Assembly: GCA_003725585.1 (NCBI GenBank)
Contig: RJMB01000007.1
Coordinates: 1-64,000 of the forward strand
Origin: Halostreptopolyspora alba
Lineage (GTDB): Bacteria; Actinomycetota; Actinomycetes; Streptosporangiales; Streptosporangiaceae
Reading direction: 5' to 3'
DNA length: 64,000 bases
Position 1 is the stretch's first letter, and each line of letters opens with the position of its first letter. Positions 1 to 7,916 of this stretch are shown one piece after another. A model generated the notes under the pieces. That model saw only the letters and a list, made by a program, of their open reading frames with translations, was not told the origin of the DNA and did not search any database. Made by a program: the position numbers and the translations under genes.

Positions 1-55
1 ACCGCGCCGATGGTACTGCCTCCATGGTGTGGGGTGGGAGAGTAGGTCGCCGCCA
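1..55 (+). rRNA. rrf: 5S ribosomal RNA, 3' end (partial)
   Basis: The first bases match the 3' third of an actinobacterial 5S rRNA: the GCGCCGATGGTACTGC stretch, then GTGGGAGAGTAGGTCGCCGCC, the conserved loop and closing strand. The 5' part lies outside the window, so an rRNA operon ends here. The exact 3' end is uncertain by a few bases. The terminator that follows supports the call. Confidence 0.9.
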
Positions 56-67
56 CGATCCAGCATG

Positions 68-124
68 GGTGCGGGGGCGGAGTGATTCCTTGAAGGGGTG
101 GCTCCGCTCCCGCACCTTTTTTTT
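68..124 (+). terminator. Rho-independent terminator of the rRNA operon
   Basis: A 15-bp stem pairs positions 68-82 with 102-116 (one G-U pair) around a 19-base loop. It is followed directly by eight T residues at 117-124. This is the only textbook stem plus long T-tract in the window, as expected for an rRNA operon. Confidence 0.9.
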
Positions 125-477
125 ACGCACACCACAATCGTGGGTGGGGTTGTGGGTGGGGCATGCGCCCTCGTGTACCGAAAGGGCGGGCGTTGAGGGG
201 GCGGCGGCCGAGCGTGTGGGCGTCCCTGGCCACACACCCACACCTTCGAGCCCACCGCAAGGCGCACCTCACCCCGCCCCCACCCAAGAACCACGGAACA
301 CGTGGACATCCCCGTTCGTGTGGGACACCCAACGATCTCCGTCGGAGACGGAGGCACCGGCTCCGGGCATGGTCACCGCCCACGATGCCGTAGAGTGAGA
401 AGCCTGGTGATTACCACAAACCGCGATGCGCTGCTACGAGTCGGTGGCAGCGCTTTTGAATGCGTACGGACGGATCC
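125..477. other. Intergenic stretch without a gene
   Basis: No convincing coding sequence is present. The short open frames here have unbalanced codon usage and no ribosome binding site. A TAGAGT hexamer at 391-396 could be the -10 element for the downstream TPR gene, but no clear -35 element is seen. Confidence 0.5.
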
Positions 478-1710
478 ATGACTGACGAAAGTCGACCGGC
501 GGACCGCGACGGCTCAGGACCTCAGGGCGGCAACGACAGGCACTCTGGAGGTTCGGGCCGCGGCGGCGGAGGAGAGCGCTCCCGGTCGGACTCCGGACGC
601 GACGCTGCTCGCGGTGGCTACCAGGGCGGTGGGGCTCGTGGTCCCAAGCGCGACGAACGGTCGGGGCGCAACGCGTCCGGCCGTGGGGGCTCCGGTGCCT
701 CACGGGACGGCGACCGAAGTGGTGCCGGTCGTTTCGATCGGAAGAAGCCCGCACAGGGCCGAGACCGGTCGGAGCGCGGTGACCGAAAGGGTGGCGATCC
801 CCGTCGTGGCGGCGGCCGGTCCGGCGGGAAGAACGACCAGGCACGGCGCTCACAGCGGAGTGGCTCGCGGGACGACCGTGGCACCGACCGCCAAACCCCG
901 GCGAAGGGCGAGCCGAAGAGCGCCCCCGCCCCGAAACTGCCGGACGAGATCAAGTTCACCCAGCTTGACCGCGAGATCTTCAGTGAACTGTCCACGTTGC
1001 CGCGTTCTCTGGCAGAGACCATCGCGCGGCATCTCGTGATGGCCCGCGAGGTGTTGGACGACGACCCCGACCTGGCCTATGAGCACGCCACCTACGCCCG
1101 CCGTAAGGCATCGCGCATCGGTGCCGTGCGGGAGGTCTCTGGTCTGGCCGCCTACCGTGTCGGAAAGTGGCAAGAGGCGCTGTCCGACCTGCGTGCCGCG
1201 CGCCGGATCACCGGCCGCAACAGCTTCCTACCGGTGATCGCCGACTGTGAACGGGGGCTGGGCCGGGCCGAACGGGCATTGGAGGTCACGCGCAGCCGTG
1301 ATGTCGAGACATTGGACGTCGCGGAGCGGATCGAGCTCCGTATCGTCGCCGCCGGGGCGCGTCGCGACCTCGGGCAACTCGACGCTGCCCTGGTGGAGTT
1401 GCACGTGCCCGAGCTCAAGGAGCGACGGGCGCGCCCGTGGGTGGCGCGCCTGTTCTACGCCTACGCGGACGTGCTACTTGAACTGGGGCGGGAGAAAACC
1501 GCCCGGGAGTACTTCGCACGCGCCTCAGCGGTGGACCAGGAGGGGGTCACCGACGCTGACGAGCGGCTCGCGGCACTGGAAGGTCTGGAGATCGTCGAGA
1601 TGGACGACGATGTGATCTGGACCGACGCGGAGGACCCGGATCCCGAGGCCGGACCGGAAGTGGGGGCGCAGGGACCGGAAACCGCCAGCGGCGCGGAACC
1701 CCCCTCCTGA
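478..1710 (+). CDS. TPR-like protein with an RGG-rich disordered N-terminus
   Basis: About 410 residues. Residues 1 to ~150 are low complexity, dominated by Gly, Arg, Asp and Ser, with many RGG, RGGG and GRGG motifs like those of RNA-binding RGG boxes. Residues ~155-380 are helical and Ala, Leu and Arg rich, with repeated pairs of helices resembling tetratricopeptide repeats. The C-terminus is acidic. An upstream ATG at 460 is possible; I chose 478 because GGACGGA lies just before it. Homologues next to HAD, tlyA, nadK and recN genes occur in other actinomycetes. Function is unknown; binding RNA or assembling a complex is inference. Confidence 0.8.
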   Translation: MTDESRPADRDGSGPQGGNDRHSGGSGRGGGGERSRSDSGRDAARGGYQGGGARGPKRDERSGRNASGRGGSGASRDGDRSGAGRFDRKKPAQGRDRSERGDRKGGDPRRGGGRSGGKNDQARRSQRSGSRDDRGTDRQTPAKGEPKSAPAPKLPDEIKFTQLDREIFSELSTLPRSLAETIARHLVMAREVLDDDPDLAYEHATYARRKASRIGAVREVSGLAAYRVGKWQEALSDLRAARRITGRNSFLPVIADCERGLGRAERALEVTRSRDVETLDVAERIELRIVAAGARRDLGQLDAALVELHVPELKERRARPWVARLFYAYADVLLELGREKTAREYFARASAVDQEGVTDADERLAALEGLEIVEMDDDVIWTDAEDPDPEAGPEVGAQGPETASGAEPPS

Positions 1711-1770
1711 CCCGAGACGCGTTCCCCCGAGCAGGCGTCGTCTCACCGCGCACCATCGACAGCGGGGCCG

Positions 1771-2802
1771 TCACGTGGCGGGCAGGGTGAACTCGGCGAG
1801 GACCGCCCGGTGGTCGCTCCCGAGAACGTTGTGCACGCTCGCGGAGTCGACGGTCACACGCTCGTCCGCGAGAACGTGATCGATCGTCAACCTGAGGACA
1901 GCGCTGGTTGTCGACCAGGTGGGTCGCAGGCCCGCGCCGGCCTCCTCGGCGGCGTCCCGGTATCCGGTGTCGAGTAGCTCACGGAGGGCCGCGTGGTCGA
2001 GCGTGGCGTTGAAATCGCCCGCGATGATCCGAAGTGGGCCGTCGTTCTCGGCCCGAGGCAAGGCCGCGATCTCCCGTTGCCATTGCCCAACGGCGTCGGG
2101 TGTCGTCGGCGGTACGGGGTGGGCGCTGGTGACCTCGACGGGCGGCGCGTCCGCGATGGTGATCTCCGCGCTGGGTCGGGCGAACGCGTGGGTGTCCGCG
2201 ACGTCCAGCGCCGTGACATCGGTCACCGGGTGGCGCGCGTAGATCGCGCTTCCGGACACCCCGGGCCGCGCGTCCACGACGTCGTGTGGCAGGGCCTGGG
2301 CCACCCCGACTTCCGTCATGGCCTCCGCCGCCTCGGGCGTGAGCTCCTGGACGGCCAGCACGTCAACCTCCGCGCGCTCCACCAGGTCCGCGATCACGCC
2401 GAGGTCGGCGCGCCCCTGGTACAGGTTGGCGGTGAGCACGACCAGTCGCGACCCGTCCTGGCCCGCCTCGGTTCCGCTCACGGCCCGGGGGGTCACCAGC
2501 GCCGCGAACGCCACCACGGGAACCATGGTGAGGGCGAGCAGCCGCCAACTACGCAGATACCCGGCGACCACCGGCGGCAGCAGCGCCGTGAGCGCGATGT
2601 AGGGAGTGAACGCGATCGCGGGAACCAACGGGTAGCCCGCCTCCAGACCGAGCATCCGCACCAGCAACCACACGCCCCAGGGCAGGGTCAGCCCGAGCGT
2701 GACCGCGGCCGCGCGTGCCGGCGTGCGCCGCCACCCGGGGAAGCGTGGGCCGGTAGGTGGGGGTGCGGCCGGGTTCTCGTCGTGTTTCACCAATGCTCCC
2801 AT
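1771..2802 (-). CDS. Membrane-anchored endonuclease/exonuclease/phosphatase (EEP) family protein
   Basis: 343 residues. The N-terminal ~110 residues hold three hydrophobic segments (about 30-52, 58-80 and 86-108), followed by an EEP domain. Family motifs are visible: LTANLYQGRAD, VLAVQELTPE with the metal-binding Glu, AGDFNATLDH, IDHVLAD, and a terminal GSDHRAV with the catalytic Asp and His. The layout matches actinobacterial membrane EEP proteins whose catalytic domain faces outward. The substrate could be a phosphodiester, sphingolipid-like lipid or nucleic acid; nothing here decides. It is the last of three minus-strand genes and converges with the TPR gene. Confidence 0.85.
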   Translation of the reverse strand: MGALVKHDENPAAPPPTGPRFPGWRRTPARAAAVTLGLTLPWGVWLLVRMLGLEAGYPLVPAIAFTPYIALTALLPPVVAGYLRSWRLLALTMVPVVAFAALVTPRAVSGTEAGQDGSRLVVLTANLYQGRADLGVIADLVERAEVDVLAVQELTPEAAEAMTEVGVAQALPHDVVDARPGVSGSAIYARHPVTDVTALDVADTHAFARPSAEITIADAPPVEVTSAHPVPPTTPDAVGQWQREIAALPRAENDGPLRIIAGDFNATLDHAALRELLDTGYRDAAEEAGAGLRPTWSTTSAVLRLTIDHVLADERVTVDSASVHNVLGSDHRAVLAEFTLPAT

Positions 2803-2886
2803 GCAACGCGCCTTCCCAAAGGCGTGAGGTCACCTTTCCCTCTCGGACACCGGGAGAGCCAATGCCGCTCGTGTTGCCCGCGCAGC

Positions 2887-3420
2887 TCAGCTCGACGGGG
2901 GGCTGACGGCGCGCAGCATCCGCAGCTGGCCGATCTCGGCGGTGTTCTTCATGAGTTCCGAGTTCACCCAGCCGACCATGTGCGCCATGGTCATCGTCGG
3001 GTCGTCTCGCCACGGGAATGGCGCGGTGGTGTCCAGATCGGCGTCGGTGAGCCGGCCCAGCAGCTCCAGCCATTCCTCGCTGAGCCCCCGCAGCCAGGTG
3101 ACGGTGGCCTGGCCCGCGCCCGGCCACACCAAATCCCCGCGTTCCTCGGGCGCCCGTTGTTGCGCACGGTCTATGGTCGTGGTCCACCACCAGCCAATGT
3201 GCCAGGTGAGCCAGGCGATGGTGGGAACGGGGACCGGAGCCGGTTCGGAGTCCGCCCAATCCGGAACCCACCCCTCGTCGGCGTCCCAACGAAGGGTCCA
3301 GCAGTAGGGCGTGGGCTCCCACAGGAAATCCGCCGGTTCCAGGGAGACCAGGTGGTACTCGAACAGCGACCATACGAGGTCGAACTGCCAACGCAGCAAG
3401 GAGACACGAGAATCGGACAC
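2887..3420 (-). CDS. DinB superfamily protein
   Basis: 177 residues, the usual DinB/YfiT size. A four-helix bundle is expected, and putative metal-ligand histidines fall at the typical places: FEYHL near residue 21, TWHIGWWW near residue 73 and AHMVGWVNSEL near residue 146. Members include bacillithiol- or mycothiol-dependent transferases and uncharacterised metal-binding proteins. Trp content is unusually high (WHIGWWWTTT). It sits between the MBL hydrolase and EEP genes on the same strand, probably in one transcript. Its substrate is not predictable; a thiol-transferase role in a mycothiol-producing actinomycete is inference. Confidence 0.85.
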   Translation of the reverse strand: MSDSRVSLLRWQFDLVWSLFEYHLVSLEPADFLWEPTPYCWTLRWDADEGWVPDWADSEPAPVPVPTIAWLTWHIGWWWTTTIDRAQQRAPEERGDLVWPGAGQATVTWLRGLSEEWLELLGRLTDADLDTTAPFPWRDDPTMTMAHMVGWVNSELMKNTAEIGQLRMLRAVSPPSS

Positions 3421-3490
3421 GCGCTCACCGTGCCATGGTGGGCGAGCCTTGGGAACCGGATTTTCCGTACACGGCGGCGGCCCACCGGGG

Positions 3491-4477
3491 TCAGGAGTTC
3501 GGCTGCTCGCGTTGCTCGGCGGCCAGCCGGTCGAGCCAGTGCGCGATGCCGGCGACGTTGCTGTGTACCCCGCTGAGCACCTCCATTACCTCGGCCGACT
3601 CGGCGGAGGCATGGTTCGGGGGCGGGCTGTAGCGGTCCAGGACGTTGCGCCGCACCATGGCGACAGCGTGGTCCAGGTCCCCGGCGGTGCCGCGGGCCTC
3701 GCGGACCGTCTCGACCCAGATCCGCAGCTCCTCACGGGCGCGCTCGATGGTCTCGTCGACGGTACTGACCGCTCCGAAGTGCGAGAACATCAGTCGTTGC
3801 GGTTCGATGTCGCCGAACAGGCGCAACGACTCCAGGGCCGCGTCCAGGTCGAAGTCGGGTGGCGGCGTCGCCGGGCGAACGTCGCCGGTGTCGGGGTTGT
3901 ACACGCCGAGCGCGTCTCCCACGTACAGGTCACCGGTGGCCGAGTCGACGAGCCCCATGTGGTGCTTCGCGTGACCGGGGGTGTAGTGGGAGACCAGCTG
4001 GCGTCCGCCGCCGAGGTCGATCTCGCCGGTGCGCTCCACCGACCGGATCCGGGTGGCCTCGGTTGGCCGCATCCCACCGAAGAGGACGTCGAGCTGGTCG
4101 CCCCAGACCGAGCGGGCGCTGTTCATGAGACGTGAGGGGTCGGCCAGGTGCCGGGCGCCGCGTTCGTGCACCACGATCTCGGCGTTGGGGAACATGCCCG
4201 CCACGTCGCCGGTCCCGCCCGCGTGGTCCAGATGAATGTGGGTGACCACGACAGTCGCCAGATCCTCGGGGGCGATCCCGAGCGTCGCCAACCCGTCGCG
4301 CAGCACCGGAGCGGAACCCGCGGTCCCCACCTCGACGACGCACGGGCGTTCGGTGCGGATCAGGTAGCTCGACGTGATCCCGGGATAGCCCGCCATCCGG
4401 GTGTCGATGGCGAACACCTCGTTGCCCAGCGGTGTGATTCCGTCGGGGTACCCGGCGGAGTCCGAAACGTCCTGCAC
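3491..4477 (-). CDS. Metallo-beta-lactamase fold hydrolase
   Basis: 328 residues. The signature THIHLDHAGG at residues 79-88 supplies HxHxDH zinc ligands. Further ligands are the H in HERGARHL, the H of TPGHAKHH, the Asp of YVGDAL and the H of FSHFGAV. This pattern fits the glyoxalase II-like MBL hydrolases. The start is a GTG with AAAGGAG ten bases upstream. A TAGATT hexamer (4518-4523 on the minus strand) is a likely -10 element, flanked by two copies of a 13-bp repeat. The substrate is unknown. Confidence 0.88.
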   Translation of the reverse strand: MQDVSDSAGYPDGITPLGNEVFAIDTRMAGYPGITSSYLIRTERPCVVEVGTAGSAPVLRDGLATLGIAPEDLATVVVTHIHLDHAGGTGDVAGMFPNAEIVVHERGARHLADPSRLMNSARSVWGDQLDVLFGGMRPTEATRIRSVERTGEIDLGGGRQLVSHYTPGHAKHHMGLVDSATGDLYVGDALGVYNPDTGDVRPATPPPDFDLDAALESLRLFGDIEPQRLMFSHFGAVSTVDETIERAREELRIWVETVREARGTAGDLDHAVAMVRRNVLDRYSPPPNHASAESAEVMEVLSGVHSNVAGIAHWLDRLAAEQREQPNS

Positions 4478-4500
4478 TGCCTCGTCTCCTTTCCCGCCGG

Positions 4501-4539
4501 CACCTGCCGGCGGCCCGAATCTAGTGCACCTGCCGGCGG
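4501..4539 (-). promoter_or_regulatory. Direct-repeat pair flanking a putative -10 element
   Basis: CACCTGCCGGCGG occurs at 4501-4513 and again at 4527-4539, a 26-base spacing. The TAGATT-like -10 hexamer of the MBL gene lies between the copies at 4518-4523. The first copy also forms a hairpin with the preceding CCGCCGG. The arrangement suggests an operator for the MBL gene; no regulator is identified. Confidence 0.4.
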
Positions 4540-4603
4540 GGACGCTCGGCCGGGAGCCGGTGGCCGGGCAGCGTCGCAGCGGTGTTCACCGACCAGGGTA
4601 GAG

Positions 4604-5137
4604 CTACCACAGGTCACCGTCTCGCCAATCGCAGGTGAGGTCACCGGCCAGGTCCAACGTCTCGGCCACCGGCAGTACGTGGATGCCGCCGTCGTCCTCC
4701 CGGGTTCGGATGACTCCCTCCGGAGTGAGAGCGAAGGATGGTCCCACCCACCGTTGCCACCCGAGTGCCGCGTAGAACCCCAGCGCTTCCTCGGTGCTGC
4801 TGAGCGCCCCCAGATCGTAGGCGCGGCGTACGACGCGCTCGAGCGCGGTCATCAGGGCCACACCGTTCCCGCGGTGTCGTTGGTCGGGGCGTACGCCGAC
4901 CCCCTCCACGTAGCCGGCGCGTAGCGCGCGGCCGCCGTGGATCAGCCGCCGTTGGACCACCGCGCCGTGTCCGACGAGCTCGCCCTCCCGCCAGAGCAGC
5001 GCGTGCACCCCACCAAGGGAGTGCTCCCAGTCGCTGTCGGTGAACTCCCCGCCGAACGCGTCGTCGAGCAGCGAGCGCGCCGCGCTGAGCGTGCCGGAGC
5101 CCAGCTCGGCGGTGTGGGCGGTGGCTACCTCGGTCAA
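4604..5137 (-). CDS. Aminoglycoside 2'-N-acetyltransferase-like protein, AAC(2')-I family
   Basis: About 177 residues from a TTG start with GGAAGG nine bases upstream; mycobacterial AAC(2')-Ic has 181. The protein follows that family along its whole length: DAFGGEFTDSDWEHSLGG, HALLWREGELVGHGAVVQRR, the acetyl-CoA region GYVEGVGVRPDQRHRGNG, the ALSSTEEALGFYAALGW segment and the terminal CDWRDGDLW. The family transfers acetyl from acetyl-CoA to the 2'-amino group of aminoglycosides such as gentamicin and tobramycin; physiological roles have also been proposed. A longer start at 5194 adds a Pro/Arg-rich tail unlike the family. It stands alone, with no mobile element nearby, so it looks intrinsic. 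Confidence 0.85.
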   Translation of the reverse strand: MTEVATAHTAELGSGTLSAARSLLDDAFGGEFTDSDWEHSLGGVHALLWREGELVGHGAVVQRRLIHGGRALRAGYVEGVGVRPDQRHRGNGVALMTALERVVRRAYDLGALSSTEEALGFYAALGWQRWVGPSFALTPEGVIRTREDDGGIHVLPVAETLDLAGDLTCDWRDGDLW

Positions 5138-5217
5138 TTCCGGTGTCCTTCCCGGCCGGTCGCGAGCACGCGGAGGTTGTCCGACGCGGGCCATTGCGCC
5201 GGTCGGCGCACGGAATC

Positions 5218-5502
5218 CTAGCGCCGCTCCGAGTGGCCCAAGCCGCGGTCGGGCGCCACCCGGTCCCGTACCGCCCGTTTCAGCTCGGCGAGTTCGGGAA
5301 ACGCGGCCCGTTCCGTGCGCGACCAGAGCGTCTCGCCGTCCAAGCGCACCTCGAACACGCCGCCCGTGCCCGGTACGAGGGCGACCTCACCGAGCTCGCC
5401 CTCGAAGGTCGTGAGCAGCTCCTGCGCCGTCCACGCGGCCCGCAGCAGCCAACGGCATCGCGTGCAGTACTCGATCTCGATTCGTGGTGTCGTCGCCGTC
5501 AC
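5218..5502 (-). CDS. SelT/SelW/SelH-like (Rdx) thioredoxin-fold protein
   Basis: About 94 residues. The N-terminal IEIEYCTRCRWLLRAAW carries the CxxC redox pair (C13, C16), with Cys where selenoprotein W homologues may have selenocysteine. The GTGGVFEVRLDGETLWSR segment and the ending FPELAELKRAVRDRV are also typical. Members are thought to act in redox reactions with unknown partners. I chose the GTG at 5502 because a GATAAT hexamer sits six bases upstream, suggesting a leaderless transcript; a GTG at 5520 in the same frame is the alternative. Confidence 0.85.
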   Translation of the reverse strand: MTATTPRIEIEYCTRCRWLLRAAWTAQELLTTFEGELGEVALVPGTGGVFEVRLDGETLWSRTERAAFPELAELKRAVRDRVAPDRGLGHSERR

Positions 5503-5666
5503 CCCTCGATTATCGCGCACGGAGGACCCGGCGGCGCGCCGACCGCAGGTGGCGAGCGCGTTCCCACCGGGTGAACGGTGCGTGGAACCCGTACGGCGAG
5601 TAGCGTCAGTGAGTACTTACCTTGGTCCCGGAGGCCGGTTCCCCAGCTGGCAGGAGAGGCGGGTTC

Positions 5667-6260
5667 GTGGGCACACGCGACCGGATACTGGACGCCGCGG
5701 CCGACATCATGCGCACCGACGGCATCGCGCGGGCCACAACAAAGGAGATCGCCAAGCGGGCCGGGTTCTCCGAGGCGGCGCTGTACAAGCACTTCGACGA
5801 CAAGACCGAGATCTTCGTCGCCGTGCTGCACGAACGACTCCCGGGCCTGGTCGACGTGCTGCGATGGTTGCAGACCCGGGTCGGCGAGGACAGTGTGCGA
5901 CGCAACCTCGAGGAGGTGGTCGTGGCCGCGTTGGCCTTCTACGACGAGAGTTTCCCCATGCTGGTGGGGATCTTCTCCGAACGCCGCCTGCTGGAGGCGC
6001 ACCGGGAGGGGGTGCGCCGGCTGGGCGCGGGCCCAGAGATCCCCAACCGGGCACTGGTCGCCTACCTGAGTGCCGAGCGACGGCACGGCCGGATCAACGG
6101 CGATGCCGATCCGGACGAGGTCGCCTCCCTGCTCCTGGGAGCGTGCCTGCAACACGCGTTCTTCCGGCACTTCGCCGGGGACCCGGCCCCCACCGGGTTC
6201 CGGGAGACCGCGGCCGCGCTGGTGGCCGCCGTGACGGGCGGGATCGAGCCCGACCGCTGA
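5667..6260 (+). CDS. TetR/AcrR family transcriptional regulator
   Basis: About 197 residues. The N-terminal helix-turn-helix is classical: TRDRILDAAADIMRTDGIARATTKEIAKRAGFSEAALYKHFDDKTEIF at residues 3-50. The C-terminal ligand-binding region is unremarkable and gives no hint of ligand. The start is a GTG with AGGAGAGG seven bases upstream. It converges with the SDR gene and is divergent from the SelW-like gene. Its target may be itself or the neighbouring SDR gene, but no clear palindrome decides this. Confidence 0.9.
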   Translation: MGTRDRILDAAADIMRTDGIARATTKEIAKRAGFSEAALYKHFDDKTEIFVAVLHERLPGLVDVLRWLQTRVGEDSVRRNLEEVVVAALAFYDESFPMLVGIFSERRLLEAHREGVRRLGAGPEIPNRALVAYLSAERRHGRINGDADPDEVASLLLGACLQHAFFRHFAGDPAPTGFRETAAALVAAVTGGIEPDR

Positions 6261-6330
6261 CCCCTGGCCACCGTGCTCGAACGGGCGAAGCGGCGGTGCC
6301 CGCGCGGTGTCCGCTGTCGGGAGCCCACCC

Positions 6331-7209
6331 TCAGGTGGGGGCCGAGGGGTCCCGGGCGGAATCGCGCCACCGGGCGAAACCACCCTCGGTGTTGATCACC
6401 TGTCCCGTGATCCACCGGGCTTCGTCGGTGCTGAGCCAGGAGATCAGGCGCGCGGGGTCGTCGGGAAACCCGTACCGGCCGGCGGGGAACATGGGGCGGG
6501 CCCGGTGCCACATCTCGGCCGTGAGATAGCCGGTCTGCACCGGGCCGGGGTTGACCGTGTTCACCGTGATGCCCCGATCAGCCAGCTCCTCGGCCACCGT
6601 GAGGGTGATGTCGGCGAGTGCCCCCTTGGCAGCGGCGTAGCAGATCTCGCCCACCATCGGACCCTGTCGCTGCCCCGAGGTCATGAAGAACAGCCGCCCC
6701 CCGTCGCGGCCGTCGTGCTGCGCGGCGAACGCCCGGGCCAGCAGCAGCGACGATCGGGTGTTCACGGCCCAGTGGCCGTCCAGCATAGCCGCCGTCACCT
6801 CGCTGAGCGGGCCGTCGTCGCCGTTGCGGGCGTGGTTGCACACCACGATGTCGACGTGCCCGAACTCCACGGTCGCGGCGTCCACGACCCGCTGTGGCGC
6901 CTCGGGATCGGAAAGGTCGGCGCTGACCCCGGTCACGTGCTGCCCGTGCCGCTCGGCGACCGCGCGCACGTCCTCCAGGACGGCCGCGACGTCGTCACCA
7001 CCCCACGGCTGTTCGGCATCGTGGGGCCGGAAATGGTGGCAGAACACGCTGGCTCCGTAGCCGGCGAGACGCCGCGCCACCGCGTAGCCGATGCCGTCGC
7101 GCCGGCTCACGCCGGTTACCAGGGCCACTCGGCCGTGGAGCGGGAGGGGGTCGCGGGCGAGCTCGCTGACGCGTGGATGCTCGACGGCGATGGGTGGAGT
7201 GTCGGTCAT
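6331..7209 (-). CDS. Short-chain dehydrogenase/reductase (SDR) family oxidoreductase
   Basis: 292 residues. The nucleotide-binding motif is TGVSRRDGIGYAVA, an expanded version of TGxxxGxG. The usual NAG motif reads NHA. The catalytic Ser lies in MTSGQRQ and the catalytic pair is YAAAK, followed by ITVNTVNPGPVQTGYL. The C-terminal TGQVINTEGGF matches the classical SDR end TGQxxxVDGG. The start is an ATG with GGAAGG upstream. The enzyme would reduce or oxidise a hydroxyl or carbonyl group with NAD(P)(H); no substrate can be named. Confidence 0.88.
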   Translation of the reverse strand: MTDTPPIAVEHPRVSELARDPLPLHGRVALVTGVSRRDGIGYAVARRLAGYGASVFCHHFRPHDAEQPWGGDDVAAVLEDVRAVAERHGQHVTGVSADLSDPEAPQRVVDAATVEFGHVDIVVCNHARNGDDGPLSEVTAAMLDGHWAVNTRSSLLLARAFAAQHDGRDGGRLFFMTSGQRQGPMVGEICYAAAKGALADITLTVAEELADRGITVNTVNPGPVQTGYLTAEMWHRARPMFPAGRYGFPDDPARLISWLSTDEARWITGQVINTEGGFARWRDSARDPSAPT

Positions 7210-7415
7210 CGCGGCCTTCCAAGACGGGGCACGGACCAATCTGCACGCGTCACCGGGCAGGCGCAACGCGTTTTTCCGGGAGCGGGGAAGGGTTTTCCAC
7301 AGGCGCGGACTCGGGCTTCCGGCGGGCGGGTGCGCGCCTCGATTCTGGAACTGGCCGGCCAGCCCCGCGGAGACCGAAGCCGGCCGCGCACGGTAGCCCA
7401 CCTGGAAGGACCAGC

Positions 7416-7916
7416 ATGTCGAAGCTCTCCAGCACCCCCACCCCTGCCACCGTTGTTCCCGCCCAGGCTCCCTCCCGGGGCGAGGTCGGCGACTCCCGGC
7501 GGAGGGAGCAGCGGCCCGGTTGGCGCCCCCACGACGACACCGGGCACCGAAACGAGGTCGTGCTGGCCGGCCGGGTCACCGCGGAGCCCGCGGTCCGCGA
7601 GCTTCCCAGCGGCACGCACCTGACCACCTGGCGGCTCTCGGTGACCCGGCCCACGGCGGATCAGCGGCCCAACCAACCAACCGACCCGATCACCTGCGTG
7701 AGCTTCCAGTCGTCGATCGAGGAGGCCACCCGCGGTTGGCGGATCGGCGACCACGTCCAGGTGAGCGGCGCACTGCGACGCAGGTTCTGGCGGTCACCGA
7801 ACGGCTCGTCCAGCGTCATCGAGGTCGAGGCGCACCACGCCCACCGGGTCGTGGCGGGCGGTACGAGCACCGGTGACGTTCCCGCCGAGAGGGCCCCCGA
7901 TCACCAACCCAGGTAG
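7416..7916 (+). CDS. Single-stranded DNA-binding protein paralogue (OB fold)
   Basis: 166 residues. The central region matches the SSB OB fold: NEVVLAGRVTAEPAVRELPSG, TTWRLSVTRP, DPITCVSFQS, WRIGDHVQVSGALRRRFWR and SSVIEVEAHHA. The sequence is divergent, and it lacks the acidic DDDIPF-like tail that recruits partners in housekeeping SSB. A basic and proline-rich N-terminus precedes the fold. It is probably a second, specialised SSB; actinomycetes often carry such paralogues. The ATG has GGAAGGA upstream. Its 3' end overlaps the convergent HAD gene by 16 bases. Confidence 0.82.
   Translation: MSKLSSTPTPATVVPAQAPSRGEVGDSRRREQRPGWRPHDDTGHRNEVVLAGRVTAEPAVRELPSGTHLTTWRLSVTRPTADQRPNQPTDPITCVSFQSSIEEATRGWRIGDHVQVSGALRRRFWRSPNGSSSVIEVEAHHAHRVVAGGTSTGDVPAERAPDHQPR

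Noticed and set aside
434-853. Long minus-strand open frame opposite the TPR gene's RGG region
   Set aside because: Mirror of a GC-rich repetitive coding region; no ribosome binding site or domain content.
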